Assembly: GCA_017305935.1 (NCBI GenBank)
Contig: JAFKJU010000013.1
Location: 163,500-227,499, forward strand
DNA length: 64,000 nucleotides
Origin: Hyphomicrobiales bacterium
GTDB lineage: Bacteria > Pseudomonadota > Alphaproteobacteria > Rhizobiales > Rhizobiaceae
Direction of reading: 5' to 3'
A program made the position numbers and the translations under genes. The notes below the pieces were generated by a model. It had not been told where the DNA came from, made no database searches, and saw only the letters and a program-made list of their open reading frames with translations. Below are positions 57,249 through 64,000 of the stretch, one piece after another; position 1 is the first letter of the stretch; each line of letters opens with the position of its first letter.

Positions 57249-57635
57249 CTACGTTCCCACGCCGATTTCGGCGAGGCGCGTGAGACAGGCCTCCTCTATC
57301 AGGTCGAGATCGGCCAGCGTATCGTCGATATCCTTGCGCTTGCGGCGCAGCTCTTCCCGTTTCTCGGCGACGCTCTTCATCAGCGTGGTCAATTCGCCGG
57401 CATCGCTCGGCGGCTCTTTGTAAACACGGATCAGCTCACGGATTTCCGCGACCGTCAAGCCGATGCGCCGGCCGCGCAGGATTTCCTGCACCAGCCGCCG
57501 GTCCTCGGCGCGGTAGAGGCGGGTACGGCCGCGACGATCCGGCTGGATCAGCCCCTCGTCCTCATAGAAGCGGAGCGTGCGCGTCGAAACGTCGAATTCC
57601 CGCGTCAGGTCGGTAATACTGTAATATTTTTCCAC
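57249..57635 (-). CDS. MerR-family transcriptional regulator
   Basis: 128 residues. The helix-turn-helix plus wing (about 5-70) is clear: YSITDLTREFDVSTRTLRFYEDEGLIQPDR and TRLYRAEDRRLVQEILRGRRIG. A coiled-coil dimerisation helix follows. A single Cys in the effector region near 117 makes a classical metal site unlikely. It resembles the LiuR/MerR group but the effector is unknown. It converges with the ICMT-like gene, leaving 11 bases between. Confidence 0.88.
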   Translation of the reverse strand: MEKYYSITDLTREFDVSTRTLRFYEDEGLIQPDRRGRTRLYRAEDRRLVQEILRGRRIGLTVAEIRELIRVYKEPPSDAGELTTLMKSVAEKREELRRKRKDIDDTLADLDLIEEACLTRLAEIGVGT

Positions 57636-57697
57636 GTCCCACTCGCAATTGCCCGCCCGGAATCGTCACCTGCGCGAAAGCAGCTCCGTCCGGCCGG

Positions 57698-59116
57698 CTA
57701 GTGGATTCCGAACCACCACGTCGCCAGGCCGAGAAACGCAAAGAAGCCCGTACAGTCCGTCACCGTGGTGACGAAAACGGACGACGCGATTGCCGGATCG
57801 GCGCCGAGTTTATCGAGCAAAAGCGGCAGGAGGATGCCCGCCAGCGCGGCAGCCATCAGGTTGATGATCATCGCTGCCCCGATCACCGCGCCGAGCTGGT
57901 AGTCATGGAACCAGGTTCCGGCGAGACCGCCCAGCAAGGTCGCGAAAATAAGGCCGTTCAGCAGGCCGACGCCGGCCTCCCTGCGGATGATTCGTCCCGC
58001 ATTGTAAATGTCGATGTCGCGGGTGGCGAGAGCGCGCACCGTCACGGTCATGGTTTGTGTGCCGGCATTGCCGCCCATGGAGGCGACGATCGGCATCAGC
58101 ACGGCCAGCGCGATCATCTTCTCGATCGATTCATCGAAAAAGCCGATGACGCTCGCCGACATCATCGCCGTGCCAAGATTGATCACCAGCCACAGGAAAC
58201 GCGAACGCACAGTGGACAATATGTTGTCCGAAAGCTCTTCGTCGCCGACGCCGCCGAGGCGTTTGATGTCCTCGTCCGCCTCCTCATGGATGACGTCGAC
58301 GACGTCATCGATGGTCAGCACGCCAACCAGACGGTCGTTGTCGTCGACGACGGCCGCGGAGAGAAGGTCGTATTGCTCGAAAAGCTGCGCCGCCTCTTCC
58401 TGGTCCATCTCGGCCGGAATCGGGTGGTTGGTCTCGCGCATGATCGTTTCGATCTTCATCTGCCGCTTGGTGCGCAGGATGCGGTCGAGATCGACGGCGC
58501 CGAGCAGCTTGAAGGTCGGGTCGATGACGAAAATCTGGCTGAAACTCTCCGGCAGGTCGCCATCGTCACGCATGTAGTCAATGGTCTGGCCAACGGTCCA
58601 GAAGGGCGGCACCGCGACGAATTCCGTCTGCATGCGGCGACCGGCCGAGCTTTCCGGATAGTCCAGCGCGCGCCGCAGCCGCACCCGCTCGGTAAACGGC
58701 AGCTGAGCGAGAATCTCTTCCCGGTCCTCCTCGTCGAGGTCTTCGAGAATATAGACCGCGTCGTCCGAATCGAGCTCGCCGATACCGGCGGCGATCTGTG
58801 CATTGGGAAGCTGTTCGACGATTTCGAGGCGGATGGCTTCGTCCACCTCGGTCAGCGCCGTCATGTCGAAATCGTCGCCGAGGAGCCGGATCAGCGCCAG
58901 ACGCTGGTCCGGCAGGATCGATTCGAGCAGATCGCCCATTTCCGATTCGTGCAGGTGGCCGACATGATTGCGCAGGTAAAGCACATCGCGATCGGCGATC
59001 GCCGCGCCGACCTGGGCGAGAAAGTCCGGGCGGATCGAGCCGTCCTCGGTATAGATGTCGCTGTCCCCATCGTGGGAAGCGGGGCGGACTCGGTCAGTTT
59101 CGCCGATATTCGTCAT
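57698..59116 (-). CDS. mgtE: Magnesium transporter MgtE
   Basis: 472 residues. A cytosolic N-domain (about 25-150; LESILPDQRLALIRLLGDDF), two CBS domains (about 155-275) that sense magnesium, a plug helix and a C-terminal five-segment channel (about 300-472) with PIVASMGGNAGTQTMTVTVRALATRD, the conserved pore motif. It mediates Mg2+ uptake gated by cytosolic Mg2+. The family length is usually about 450-470. No operon partner. Confidence 0.95.
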   Translation of the reverse strand: MTNIGETDRVRPASHDGDSDIYTEDGSIRPDFLAQVGAAIADRDVLYLRNHVGHLHESEMGDLLESILPDQRLALIRLLGDDFDMTALTEVDEAIRLEIVEQLPNAQIAAGIGELDSDDAVYILEDLDEEDREEILAQLPFTERVRLRRALDYPESSAGRRMQTEFVAVPPFWTVGQTIDYMRDDGDLPESFSQIFVIDPTFKLLGAVDLDRILRTKRQMKIETIMRETNHPIPAEMDQEEAAQLFEQYDLLSAAVVDDNDRLVGVLTIDDVVDVIHEEADEDIKRLGGVGDEELSDNILSTVRSRFLWLVINLGTAMMSASVIGFFDESIEKMIALAVLMPIVASMGGNAGTQTMTVTVRALATRDIDIYNAGRIIRREAGVGLLNGLIFATLLGGLAGTWFHDYQLGAVIGAAMIINLMAAALAGILLPLLLDKLGADPAIASSVFVTTVTDCTGFFAFLGLATWWFGIH

Positions 59117-59366
59117 CTATCCGCCCTCGCGCGCTCGTGGAGTCCCGATGCATCCCCGCCTTCATGGATGCATCGGAAAATCTGTCCCAACAATCGGATA
59201 GCCGCATCCGTCCGACGAACGCCTTCCTCGCGCGGCTCTTTCTGCTAACCCAAGACAATCCGCGCGTCCAGCCGTTTGAAAACAGAAGCAAAAAGACGGC
59301 TTCGCGAGAGCGAAAGACTTGCTATGGATAATGCTGAAACCGCGACCCGCAAGGAAAGGCGCAGGC

Positions 59367-59861
59367 ATGGCAATACAACAGATCGTGCGATATCCGCATC
59401 CGGCGCTCGCCATGTCTTGCTCGCCCGTCACGACCTTCGACACCGATCTTCGCCAGCTTGCCAGGGATCTGATCGAGACCATGCACGCCGCTCCTGGCGT
59501 CGGCATCACCGCGGCACATATCGGCGTCCACCGGCGCGTCGTCGTCATCGAGCTGGAACAGCAGCTCGGGCCGCGTATTTTCGTCAATCCGGAAATTCTC
59601 TCCGCTTCCGCCGAATTGCAGGAGTTCGACGAAGGCAGCGTCTCCATGCCCGGCGCCGTCGAATCGGTCAGCCGTCCCGCCGCCATCCACCTGCGTTACC
59701 AGACCGTCGACGGCACAGCGCAGGAGGAAGAGATGAGCGGGTCCCTCGCCACCTGCATGCAGCACGAGATCGACCAGCTCGACGGCATCTTCTGGCTGCA
59801 GCGCCTGTCGCGGCTGAAGCGCGAGCGCCTTTTGAGGAAATGGGAGAAATCACGGCGCTGA
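59367..59861 (+). CDS. Peptide deformylase homologue lacking metal ligands
   Basis: 164 residues with the whole PDF fold (RYPHPALAMSCSPV start; GVGITAAHIGV motif 1; EGSVSMPG motif 2; MQHEIDQLDG motif 3). Canonical PDF uses the Cys of EGCLS and the two His of HEIDH as metal ligands. Here Cys is Ser and the second His is Gln, and the motif 1 Gln is His. Only one His and the catalytic Glu remain, so ordinary deformylase activity is unlikely. No fmt is adjacent, unlike typical def genes. Alternative: a moonlighting or binding protein. Confidence 0.85.
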   Translation: MAIQQIVRYPHPALAMSCSPVTTFDTDLRQLARDLIETMHAAPGVGITAAHIGVHRRVVVIELEQQLGPRIFVNPEILSASAELQEFDEGSVSMPGAVESVSRPAAIHLRYQTVDGTAQEEEMSGSLATCMQHEIDQLDGIFWLQRLSRLKRERLLRKWEKSRR

Positions 59862-59931
59862 AGACAGCGCGGTGAACCAAAGCCACGCTCCCGGCGTTTA
59901 AGCGGTCATGATATCCGAGAGGAGTGAAACG

Positions 59932-60417
59932 ATGACCGCCACGCCCACCCCCGGCGAACGCCGCCCCCGCGAGGAAGATTACCGCGACTACGAAAGCCGC
60001 GACGTGGACGCCGGCTGGCCCTATGCCGATACGCCGCGCGATCCCGGCGAAAACCCCGATTACGGCCATGAGCGCGCCGACACCGACGAAAACGCCGGCT
60101 TTCGTGTCACCGGCATCGACAGCGCCGGCAATGAAGCCGACCTTCGCGACAACGCCCTGCCCGCAACCGATGGCCGCGACATCTCCGACGACCTTGAGGA
60201 ACGGATCAACGACCGCTTGTCGCTCCTGGAAGATGTGGCGCTTGACGCCATCGATATCCATGCCGATGGAAATGTAGTGACGATCACCGGCAGCGTCGAC
60301 GACATGGCGCAGATGCGCCGCGTCGAAATCGCCGTCGCCGGCGTCAGCGGCGTTGCCCATGTTCGCAACGAACTCCGCACGCTCGGCACCGATAGTCACA
60401 TGCCCGACGACGATTGA
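59932..60417 (+). CDS. BON-domain protein
   Basis: 161 residues. The N-terminal half (about 1-85) is acidic and disordered-looking with many Asp, Glu, Arg and Gly residues. The C-terminal BON domain (about 88-150; LEERINDRLSLLEDVALDAID, GNVVTITGSVDDMAQM, VSGVAHVRNEL) resembles phospholipid-binding OsmY-type domains. There is no signal peptide, so a cytoplasmic or membrane-surface location is likely. GGAGTGAAACG precedes the ATG. It ends one base before the convergent OsmC gene. Confidence 0.85.
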   Translation: MTATPTPGERRPREEDYRDYESRDVDAGWPYADTPRDPGENPDYGHERADTDENAGFRVTGIDSAGNEADLRDNALPATDGRDISDDLEERINDRLSLLEDVALDAIDIHADGNVVTITGSVDDMAQMRRVEIAVAGVSGVAHVRNELRTLGTDSHMPDDD

Positions 60418-60831
60418 TCAGGCGACATCGATTCGCGGGCTTTCACGCAGCGTATTGCTGACCGTGCAGATACGCTCCGCCCGTTCCGCGATATCGGCCT
60501 TTTCCACGTCGCTGAGCATCCCGGCAATCTCCAGCCGGACGCTTATCGTTTCCACGCGGGAAAATTCGCTCGCCGTCTTCTCGCCAGACACGGACACCCG
60601 CACCGATTCGAAGCGCTCGAACAGGCCGAGTTCGCTGGCTGCAATGCGCGTGCTCAGCGCCAGGCAAGCCGAGAGCGAGGCATAGAGCAGGTCGACCGGA
60701 TTGAAACCCGGCGTCGAGGCGGCATTGGAAAGCTCCAGCACGGCGCCTGTCGCCGAAGCGGTGGACGCCGCGCCGCGCCTGCCGACCGTCGTCACCGCCC
60801 CGCTTGGCCGTTTGCGGATGCGAAACGTCAT
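60418..60831 (-). CDS. OsmC-family protein
   Basis: 137 residues. OsmC/Ohr-type proteins reduce organic hydroperoxides through two Cys residues. The second-helix segment [23 protein letters not shown] near residue 45 has the first Cys, and a second Cys ([10 protein letters not shown] near 122) lies in the C-terminal region, matching the YhfA-like subfamily where activity is unproven. Its start overlaps the lipB stop by four bases. Confidence 0.85.
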   Translation of the reverse strand: MTFRIRKRPSGAVTTVGRRGAASTASATGAVLELSNAASTPGFNPVDLLYASLSACLALSTRIAASELGLFERFESVRVSVSGEKTASEFSRVETISVRLEIAGMLSDVEKADIAERAERICTVSNTLRESPRIDVA

Positions 60832-61565
60832 GCTGCGGTGACCGAACAGTGCGTTTCGATCTCGGTCGGCCCGAACACGCTTTCAAAGGCAGTGCGCAGG
60901 CGCATGTCCACATCGCTCAGCATCACCGGCAGGCCAAGATCGACGAGGCTGGTGACACCATATTGCGTGATTCCGCAGGGCACGATACCACCGAAATGAT
61001 CGAGATCGGGATCGACGTTGATTGACAGCCCATGAAAGCTGACCCAGCGCCGCAGCCGGATGCCGAGCGCGGCCACCTTGTCCTCAGCCATCGACCCATC
61101 CGGCAACAAAGGCCGCTCCGGCCGCCGCACCCAGACACCGACGCGATCCTCGCGCCGTTCGCCACGCACGTTCATCGCTTCAAGCGTGCGGATGATGACC
61201 TCTTCCAGGGCCGCCACATAGGCGCGCACATCCTGCCGCCGGCGCTTGAGATCGAGCATGACATAGACGACGCGCTGGCCGGGCCCATGATAGGTGTATT
61301 CCCCGCCCCGCCCCGTCTTGAATACCGGAAAGCGATCCGGCTGGATGAGATCCGCGGCATCGGCGCTCGTGCCGGCGGTGTAAAGCGGCGGATGTTCGAG
61401 CAGCCAGACCAGTTCCCGTTCCGCGCCGCCGGCGATTGCGTCCACCGCCCGCTCCATCTCGGCCAGCGCCACGTCGTAGGGCACCAACCCTTCGCTGATG
61501 CGCCAGCGCACCGGGGGCGACCCTTCGGCCGGAAACATGAGCGTATCGAGATCGGTCCTCAGCAT
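60828..61565 (-). CDS. lipB: Octanoyltransferase LipB
   Basis: 245 residues. It transfers octanoate from ACP to lipoyl domains. Motifs are [20 protein letters not shown] near residue 53, [23 protein letters not shown] near 84 and the catalytic Lys region, [21 protein letters not shown] near 165, followed by [16 protein letters not shown] with the catalytic Cys. Coupling to osmC suggests cotranscription. The upstream tRNA-Leu is on the other strand. Confidence 0.95.
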   Translation of the reverse strand: MLRTDLDTLMFPAEGSPPVRWRISEGLVPYDVALAEMERAVDAIAGGAERELVWLLEHPPLYTAGTSADAADLIQPDRFPVFKTGRGGEYTYHGPGQRVVYVMLDLKRRRQDVRAYVAALEEVIIRTLEAMNVRGERREDRVGVWVRRPERPLLPDGSMAEDKVAALGIRLRRWVSFHGLSINVDPDLDHFGGIVPCGITQYGVTSLVDLGLPVMLSDVDMRLRTAFESVFGPTEIETHCSVTAA

Positions 61566-61744
61566 GGAAACTCCTCAGGCAGGAACTGCGTTATCACGGA
61601 CGGCGGGCAGCCGTTCCCGGCGTCCGACATGTTTTCCATATAGAGATTTTTATTTCCGAAAAAAATCTGTCGTAATGCTCTTGTGTCCCCCGAATGCTTT
61701 TGCTACACGCTCCCTCGCCGGCACAAACCGGCACCTACCACGAT

Positions 61745-61829
61745 GCGGTCGTGGCGGAATTGGTAGACGCGCAGCGTTGAGGTCGCTGTGGGGCAACCCG
61801 TGGAAGTTCGAGTCTTCTCGACCGCACCA
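61745..61829 (+). tRNA. tRNA-Leu (anticodon GAG)
   Basis: 85 bases with encoded CCA and a class II variable arm. Acceptor GCGGTCG/CGACCGC, anticodon loop TTGAGGT in a CAGCG/CGCTG stem, variable arm TGGGGCAACCCGT, T arm AGTTCGAGTCT. Confidence 0.95.
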
Positions 61830-61850
61830 TCTCTTCCAAAGAGAAGAGAT
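61829..61850 (+). terminator. Hairpin after tRNA-Leu
   Basis: Eight-base inverted repeat ATCTCTTC/GAAGAGAT-like directly after the tRNA, without T run. It may help 3' processing or stop transcription. Confidence 0.4.
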
Positions 61851-61902
61851 ATCAATATGTTAAGGCAATCCTCACATCAGACGGAAAATGCCGTGCAACG
61901 CC

Positions 61903-62208
61903 TCAGGGCGTTGACTTCAGCGTCAGGCGGCTTCTCGTGTCGTCGCCTTCTTCCGGGCCATCGCCAATACCTGCCGACAGCCACATGGGCGAAACGCGCA
62001 ACGCCATGGCAAGGGCCGCGATCTGCGCCGGCGTCGGCTCGGCCCGATCGCTTTCCCAGGAACGCAGCAGGCGGGTCTTGACGCCAATTCGCGCCGCGAG
62101 CGCTTCAAGCGTGAGGCCCGCGAGATCATGGGCACGGGTCAAGCGACCGCCGAACGTGTCGGTGGCGTCGTCGGACATGCAATCGAGATAAAAGTCGAGA
62201 CTGGGCAT
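61903..62208 (-). CDS. Helix-turn-helix (XRE-family) regulator
   Basis: 101 residues. An HTH_3 domain spans about 20-75 (LTRAHDLAGLTLEALAARIGV, KTRLLRSWESDRAEPTPAQIAALAMAL). The start is chosen because GGAGGGGCGGCGGA precedes this ATG; the ATG ten codons later is possible. A short C-terminal tail ends with no recognisable effector domain. No toxin or restriction partner is adjacent, so it may act alone. Confidence 0.82.
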   Translation of the reverse strand: MPSLDFYLDCMSDDATDTFGGRLTRAHDLAGLTLEALAARIGVKTRLLRSWESDRAEPTPAQIAALAMALRVSPMWLSAGIGDGPEEGDDTRSRLTLKSTP

Positions 62209-62436
62209 TCCGCCGCCCCTCCTATCCTGCCCGAACGTTTCGCCCTGCCGATCTGGCCCGCCGATCCCCCGCCCGGTTGCAACCCTCAAGATAAGACAAT
62301 TTTCCTGTCGCACCACCCCGAAAGGCGACGAAAAATGACGAGTCGGGAAAGAAGCGGTCGCATCCGGTAAAAACCGGCCTTGCGGCGCGGTTCCTGCCTG
62401 TGATTAAAGCGGGCTTTCGATAAGGATTATAGATCG

Positions 62437-63375
62437 ATGCGCGCCGACTCATCAGCGGTTCAGTCCAATCCCCTGCGAGGCATGGCGATCATGGCCGCCG
62501 CCATGGTGGTGCTGCCGGTGATGGATGCCATCGCCAAATACATGGCGAATATAGAGGGCATGGCGCCGGCGCAGGTCACCTTCTACCGGTTCTTCTTCCA
62601 GCTCATCTGCACGCTGCCGCTGCTGGCTATTTCGGGCGCCGCGCTGTTTCGCGCCGAGCGTCCCTGGATGAACCTGATGCGCGGCGCGTTGCATGGGCTG
62701 GCGAGCCTGCTGTTCTTCACCGCCGTCAAATATATGCCGCTCGCCGATGTCTTCGCCATCTATTTTGTCGAGCCGCTGATTCTCACCGCAATGTCGGCGA
62801 TGTTCCTTGGCGAGAAGGTGGGGCCTCGTCGCTGGGCCGCCATCGTCGTCGGCTTCGGCGGCGCGATGATCGTCATCCAGCCGAGCTATGCCATCTTCGG
62901 TGCGAAATCGCTGCTGCCGGTCGCCTGCGCCTTCGTCTATTCGCTCTACCTGTTCATGAACCGCGCCATCGGCGATTCGGATTCGCCGATGACCATGCAG
63001 ACGCTTGCCGGTCTCGGCGGCACATTGTTCATGGCGGCGGCCCTCGGCGTCGGCCAAGGCTTCGGCGGCGAGGATTTCCAGATGTCGCTGCCGCATTCCC
63101 TGCTTGGCCTCGTTCTCCTGCTGATCCTCGGCTCGATCTCGGGTTATGCCCATATGCTGGTGGTGCGCGCCTTCCGGCTGGCGCCGCTGTCGCTATTGGC
63201 GCCGTTCCAGTATTTCGAGATCGTCTCGGCGACCGTGCTCGGCTATGCGCTGTTCGGTGATTTTCCCAATGCGTCCAAATGGATCGGCATTGCCATCATC
63301 GTCGCTTCCGGCCTGTTCATCATCTGGCGCGAACGTCTGCGCGCACGCCAGGAGGCAGACCTCGGCGCGCCTTGA
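62437..63375 (+). CDS. DMT-superfamily (EamA) transporter
   Basis: 312 residues with ten membrane segments arranged as two EamA repeats (about 12-145 and 160-300). Typical features: the start segment VVLPVMDAIAKYM, AIYFVEPLILTAMSAMFLGEKVG near 100 in repeat 1 and LAPLSLLAPFQYFEIVSATVLGYALFGD near 250 in repeat 2. Such carriers export amino acids or other metabolites; the substrate cannot be inferred. It has 61 bases of possible upstream regulatory sequence before the next start on the same strand region. Confidence 0.88.
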   Translation: MRADSSAVQSNPLRGMAIMAAAMVVLPVMDAIAKYMANIEGMAPAQVTFYRFFFQLICTLPLLAISGAALFRAERPWMNLMRGALHGLASLLFFTAVKYMPLADVFAIYFVEPLILTAMSAMFLGEKVGPRRWAAIVVGFGGAMIVIQPSYAIFGAKSLLPVACAFVYSLYLFMNRAIGDSDSPMTMQTLAGLGGTLFMAAALGVGQGFGGEDFQMSLPHSLLGLVLLLILGSISGYAHMLVVRAFRLAPLSLLAPFQYFEIVSATVLGYALFGDFPNASKWIGIAIIVASGLFIIWRERLRARQEADLGAP

Positions 63376-63391
63376 TCGCGCAGAAAGCACA

Positions 63392-63422
63392 CGTTCCGCG
63401 CCCTGCCGCATTGAGGCGCGGA
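63392..63422 (+). terminator. Hairpin after the EamA gene
   Basis: CGTTCCGCGCC...GGCGCGGAA inverted repeat (nine bases with a loop of 11) begins 17 bases past the stop. No T run follows. It resembles the first half of the composite repeat at 38063. Confidence 0.4.
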
Positions 63423-63539
63423 AATGTCGCGGATCTTCACCTTGGGGTCTCCGATCGTTGAAAATCGCCGCCAAGCCCTTGAGACCGCCGACATCCTCAT
63501 GCAAAAGTCCCTGCAAACACAGGAAAAGGGAGTTTCACC

Positions 63540-64000
63540 ATGGATGTACGCGCCGCCGTTGCGGTTCAGGCCGGCAAGCCGCTGGAAGTGATGACCGTTC
63601 AGCTCGAAGGGCCGCGGGCCGGCGAGGTGCTGATCGAGGTCAAGGCGACCGGTATCTGCCACACGGACGATTTCACCCTGTCGGGCGCCGACCCGGAAGG
63701 CCTGTTCCCCGCCATCCTCGGCCATGAGGGCGCCGGCATCGTCGTCGATGTCGGCCCGGGCGTGACCTCCGTCAAGAAGGGCGACCATGTCATTCCGCTC
63801 TACACGCCGGAATGCCGCGAATGCTATTCCTGTCTGTCGCGCAAGACCAATCTCTGCACCGCCATCCGCGCCACGCAAGGCCAGGGCCTGATGCCGGACG
63901 GCACGAGCCGCTTCTCGATCGGCAAGGACAAGATCCATCACTACATGGGCTGCTCGACCTTCTCCAACTACACGGTCCTGCCGGAGATCGCCGTCGCCAA
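63540..64000 (+). CDS. S-(hydroxymethyl)glutathione dehydrogenase/class III alcohol dehydrogenase (5' part)
   Basis: First 153 residues; the gene runs off the right edge. It oxidises the glutathione adduct of formaldehyde with NAD. Catalytic zinc ligands are the Cys in [10 protein letters not shown] and His-Glu in GHEGAGIV; the structural zinc site [15 protein letters not shown] near residue 95 is intact. The following [13 protein letters not shown] segment is typical of this enzyme (FrmA/AdhI). An AAGGGAG precedes the ATG. An esterase (frmB) often follows but is outside the window. Confidence 0.95.
   Translation, partial: MDVRAAVAVQAGKPLEVMTVQLEGPRAGEVLIEVKATGICHTDDFTLSGADPEGLFPAILGHEGAGIVVDVGPGVTSVKKGDHVIPLYTPECRECYSCLSRKTNLCTAIRATQGQGLMPDGTSRFSIGKDKIHHYMGCSTFSNYTVLPEIAVA

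Overview
The window looks like a chromosomal segment of a Rhizobiaceae-type alphaproteobacterium (Rhizobium/Agrobacterium/Sinorhizobium relatives). The pointers are GC-rich coding sequence, the rpsB-tsf-pyrH-frr-uppS-cdsA-rseP-bamA-lpxD-fabZ-lpxA-lpxI-lpxB run with LpxI instead of LpxH, a ClpS-ClpA pair beside a phasin, the aapJQMP general amino-acid transporter, alphaproteobacterial families (DUF1849/EipB, DUF3126, DUF1489, PAS_5, BTLCP) and short interspersed palindromes typical of rhizobia. I see no prophage, insertion sequence or CRISPR array. The species cannot be fixed from the sequence alone.

Layout. 1-2.4 kb: 3' end of a D-2-hydroxyglutarate-dehydrogenase-type flavoprotein, a FadR-like regulator and a divergent cupin. 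2.4-16.1 kb (minus strand): one long translation and envelope block, from ribosomal protein S2 and EF-Ts through UMP kinase, ribosome recycling factor, undecaprenyl-PP synthase, CDP-DAG synthase, the RseP protease and BamA, to the lipid A genes and a YqaA-like membrane protein. Many of these genes overlap by 4-8 bases or nearly touch. 16.3-21.1 kb: EipB, then RidA-like, GDPD, FemAB/GNAT-like and HIT genes, then AzlCD. 21.2-25.3 kb: ClpA, ClpS, phasin, DUF3126. 25.4-30.1 kb: CysE, an alpha/beta hydrolase, a CHCC zinc-finger protein, a flavin monooxygenase, MetC-like. 30.4-34.7 kb: aapJQMP with a strong hairpin after aapJ. 34.8-39.6 kb: tRNA-Pro, an NDUFS4-like complex I subunit, tRNA-Arg, CspA, DUF192, a double cold-shock protein, glyoxalase I, an M15 peptidase lipoprotein.

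39.5-42.1 kb: two TadE/TadG-like genes lie between two identical tRNA-Glu genes. 42.1-45.5 kb: YidD, a NifU-type scaffold, FolE, HisI, a patatin-like phospholipase. 45.5-50.7 kb: a CBS protein, a rhomboid, PAS_5 and PilZ proteins, a transglutaminase-like cysteine peptidase and a membrane-anchored hypothetical. 50.9-59.1 kb: DacF-type carboxypeptidase with SPOR, DUF1489, SdaA, DUF599, DUF1624, ICMT-like, MerR, MgtE. 59.3-64 kb: a peptide-deformylase homologue lacking two metal ligands, BON, OsmC, LipB, tRNA-Leu, an HTH regulator, an EamA exporter and the start of glutathione-dependent formaldehyde dehydrogenase.

Most of the window is housekeeping. The observations I would follow up are: the degenerate deformylase; the cupin that has lost most of its metal ligands; the tadEG pair bracketed by identical tRNA-Glu genes; an orphan intrinsic terminator just upstream of the rhomboid (attenuator or small RNA); a hairpin that masks the ribosome binding site of the BTLCP gene; and a family of at least four interspersed palindromes. 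None of these by itself proves a new system.
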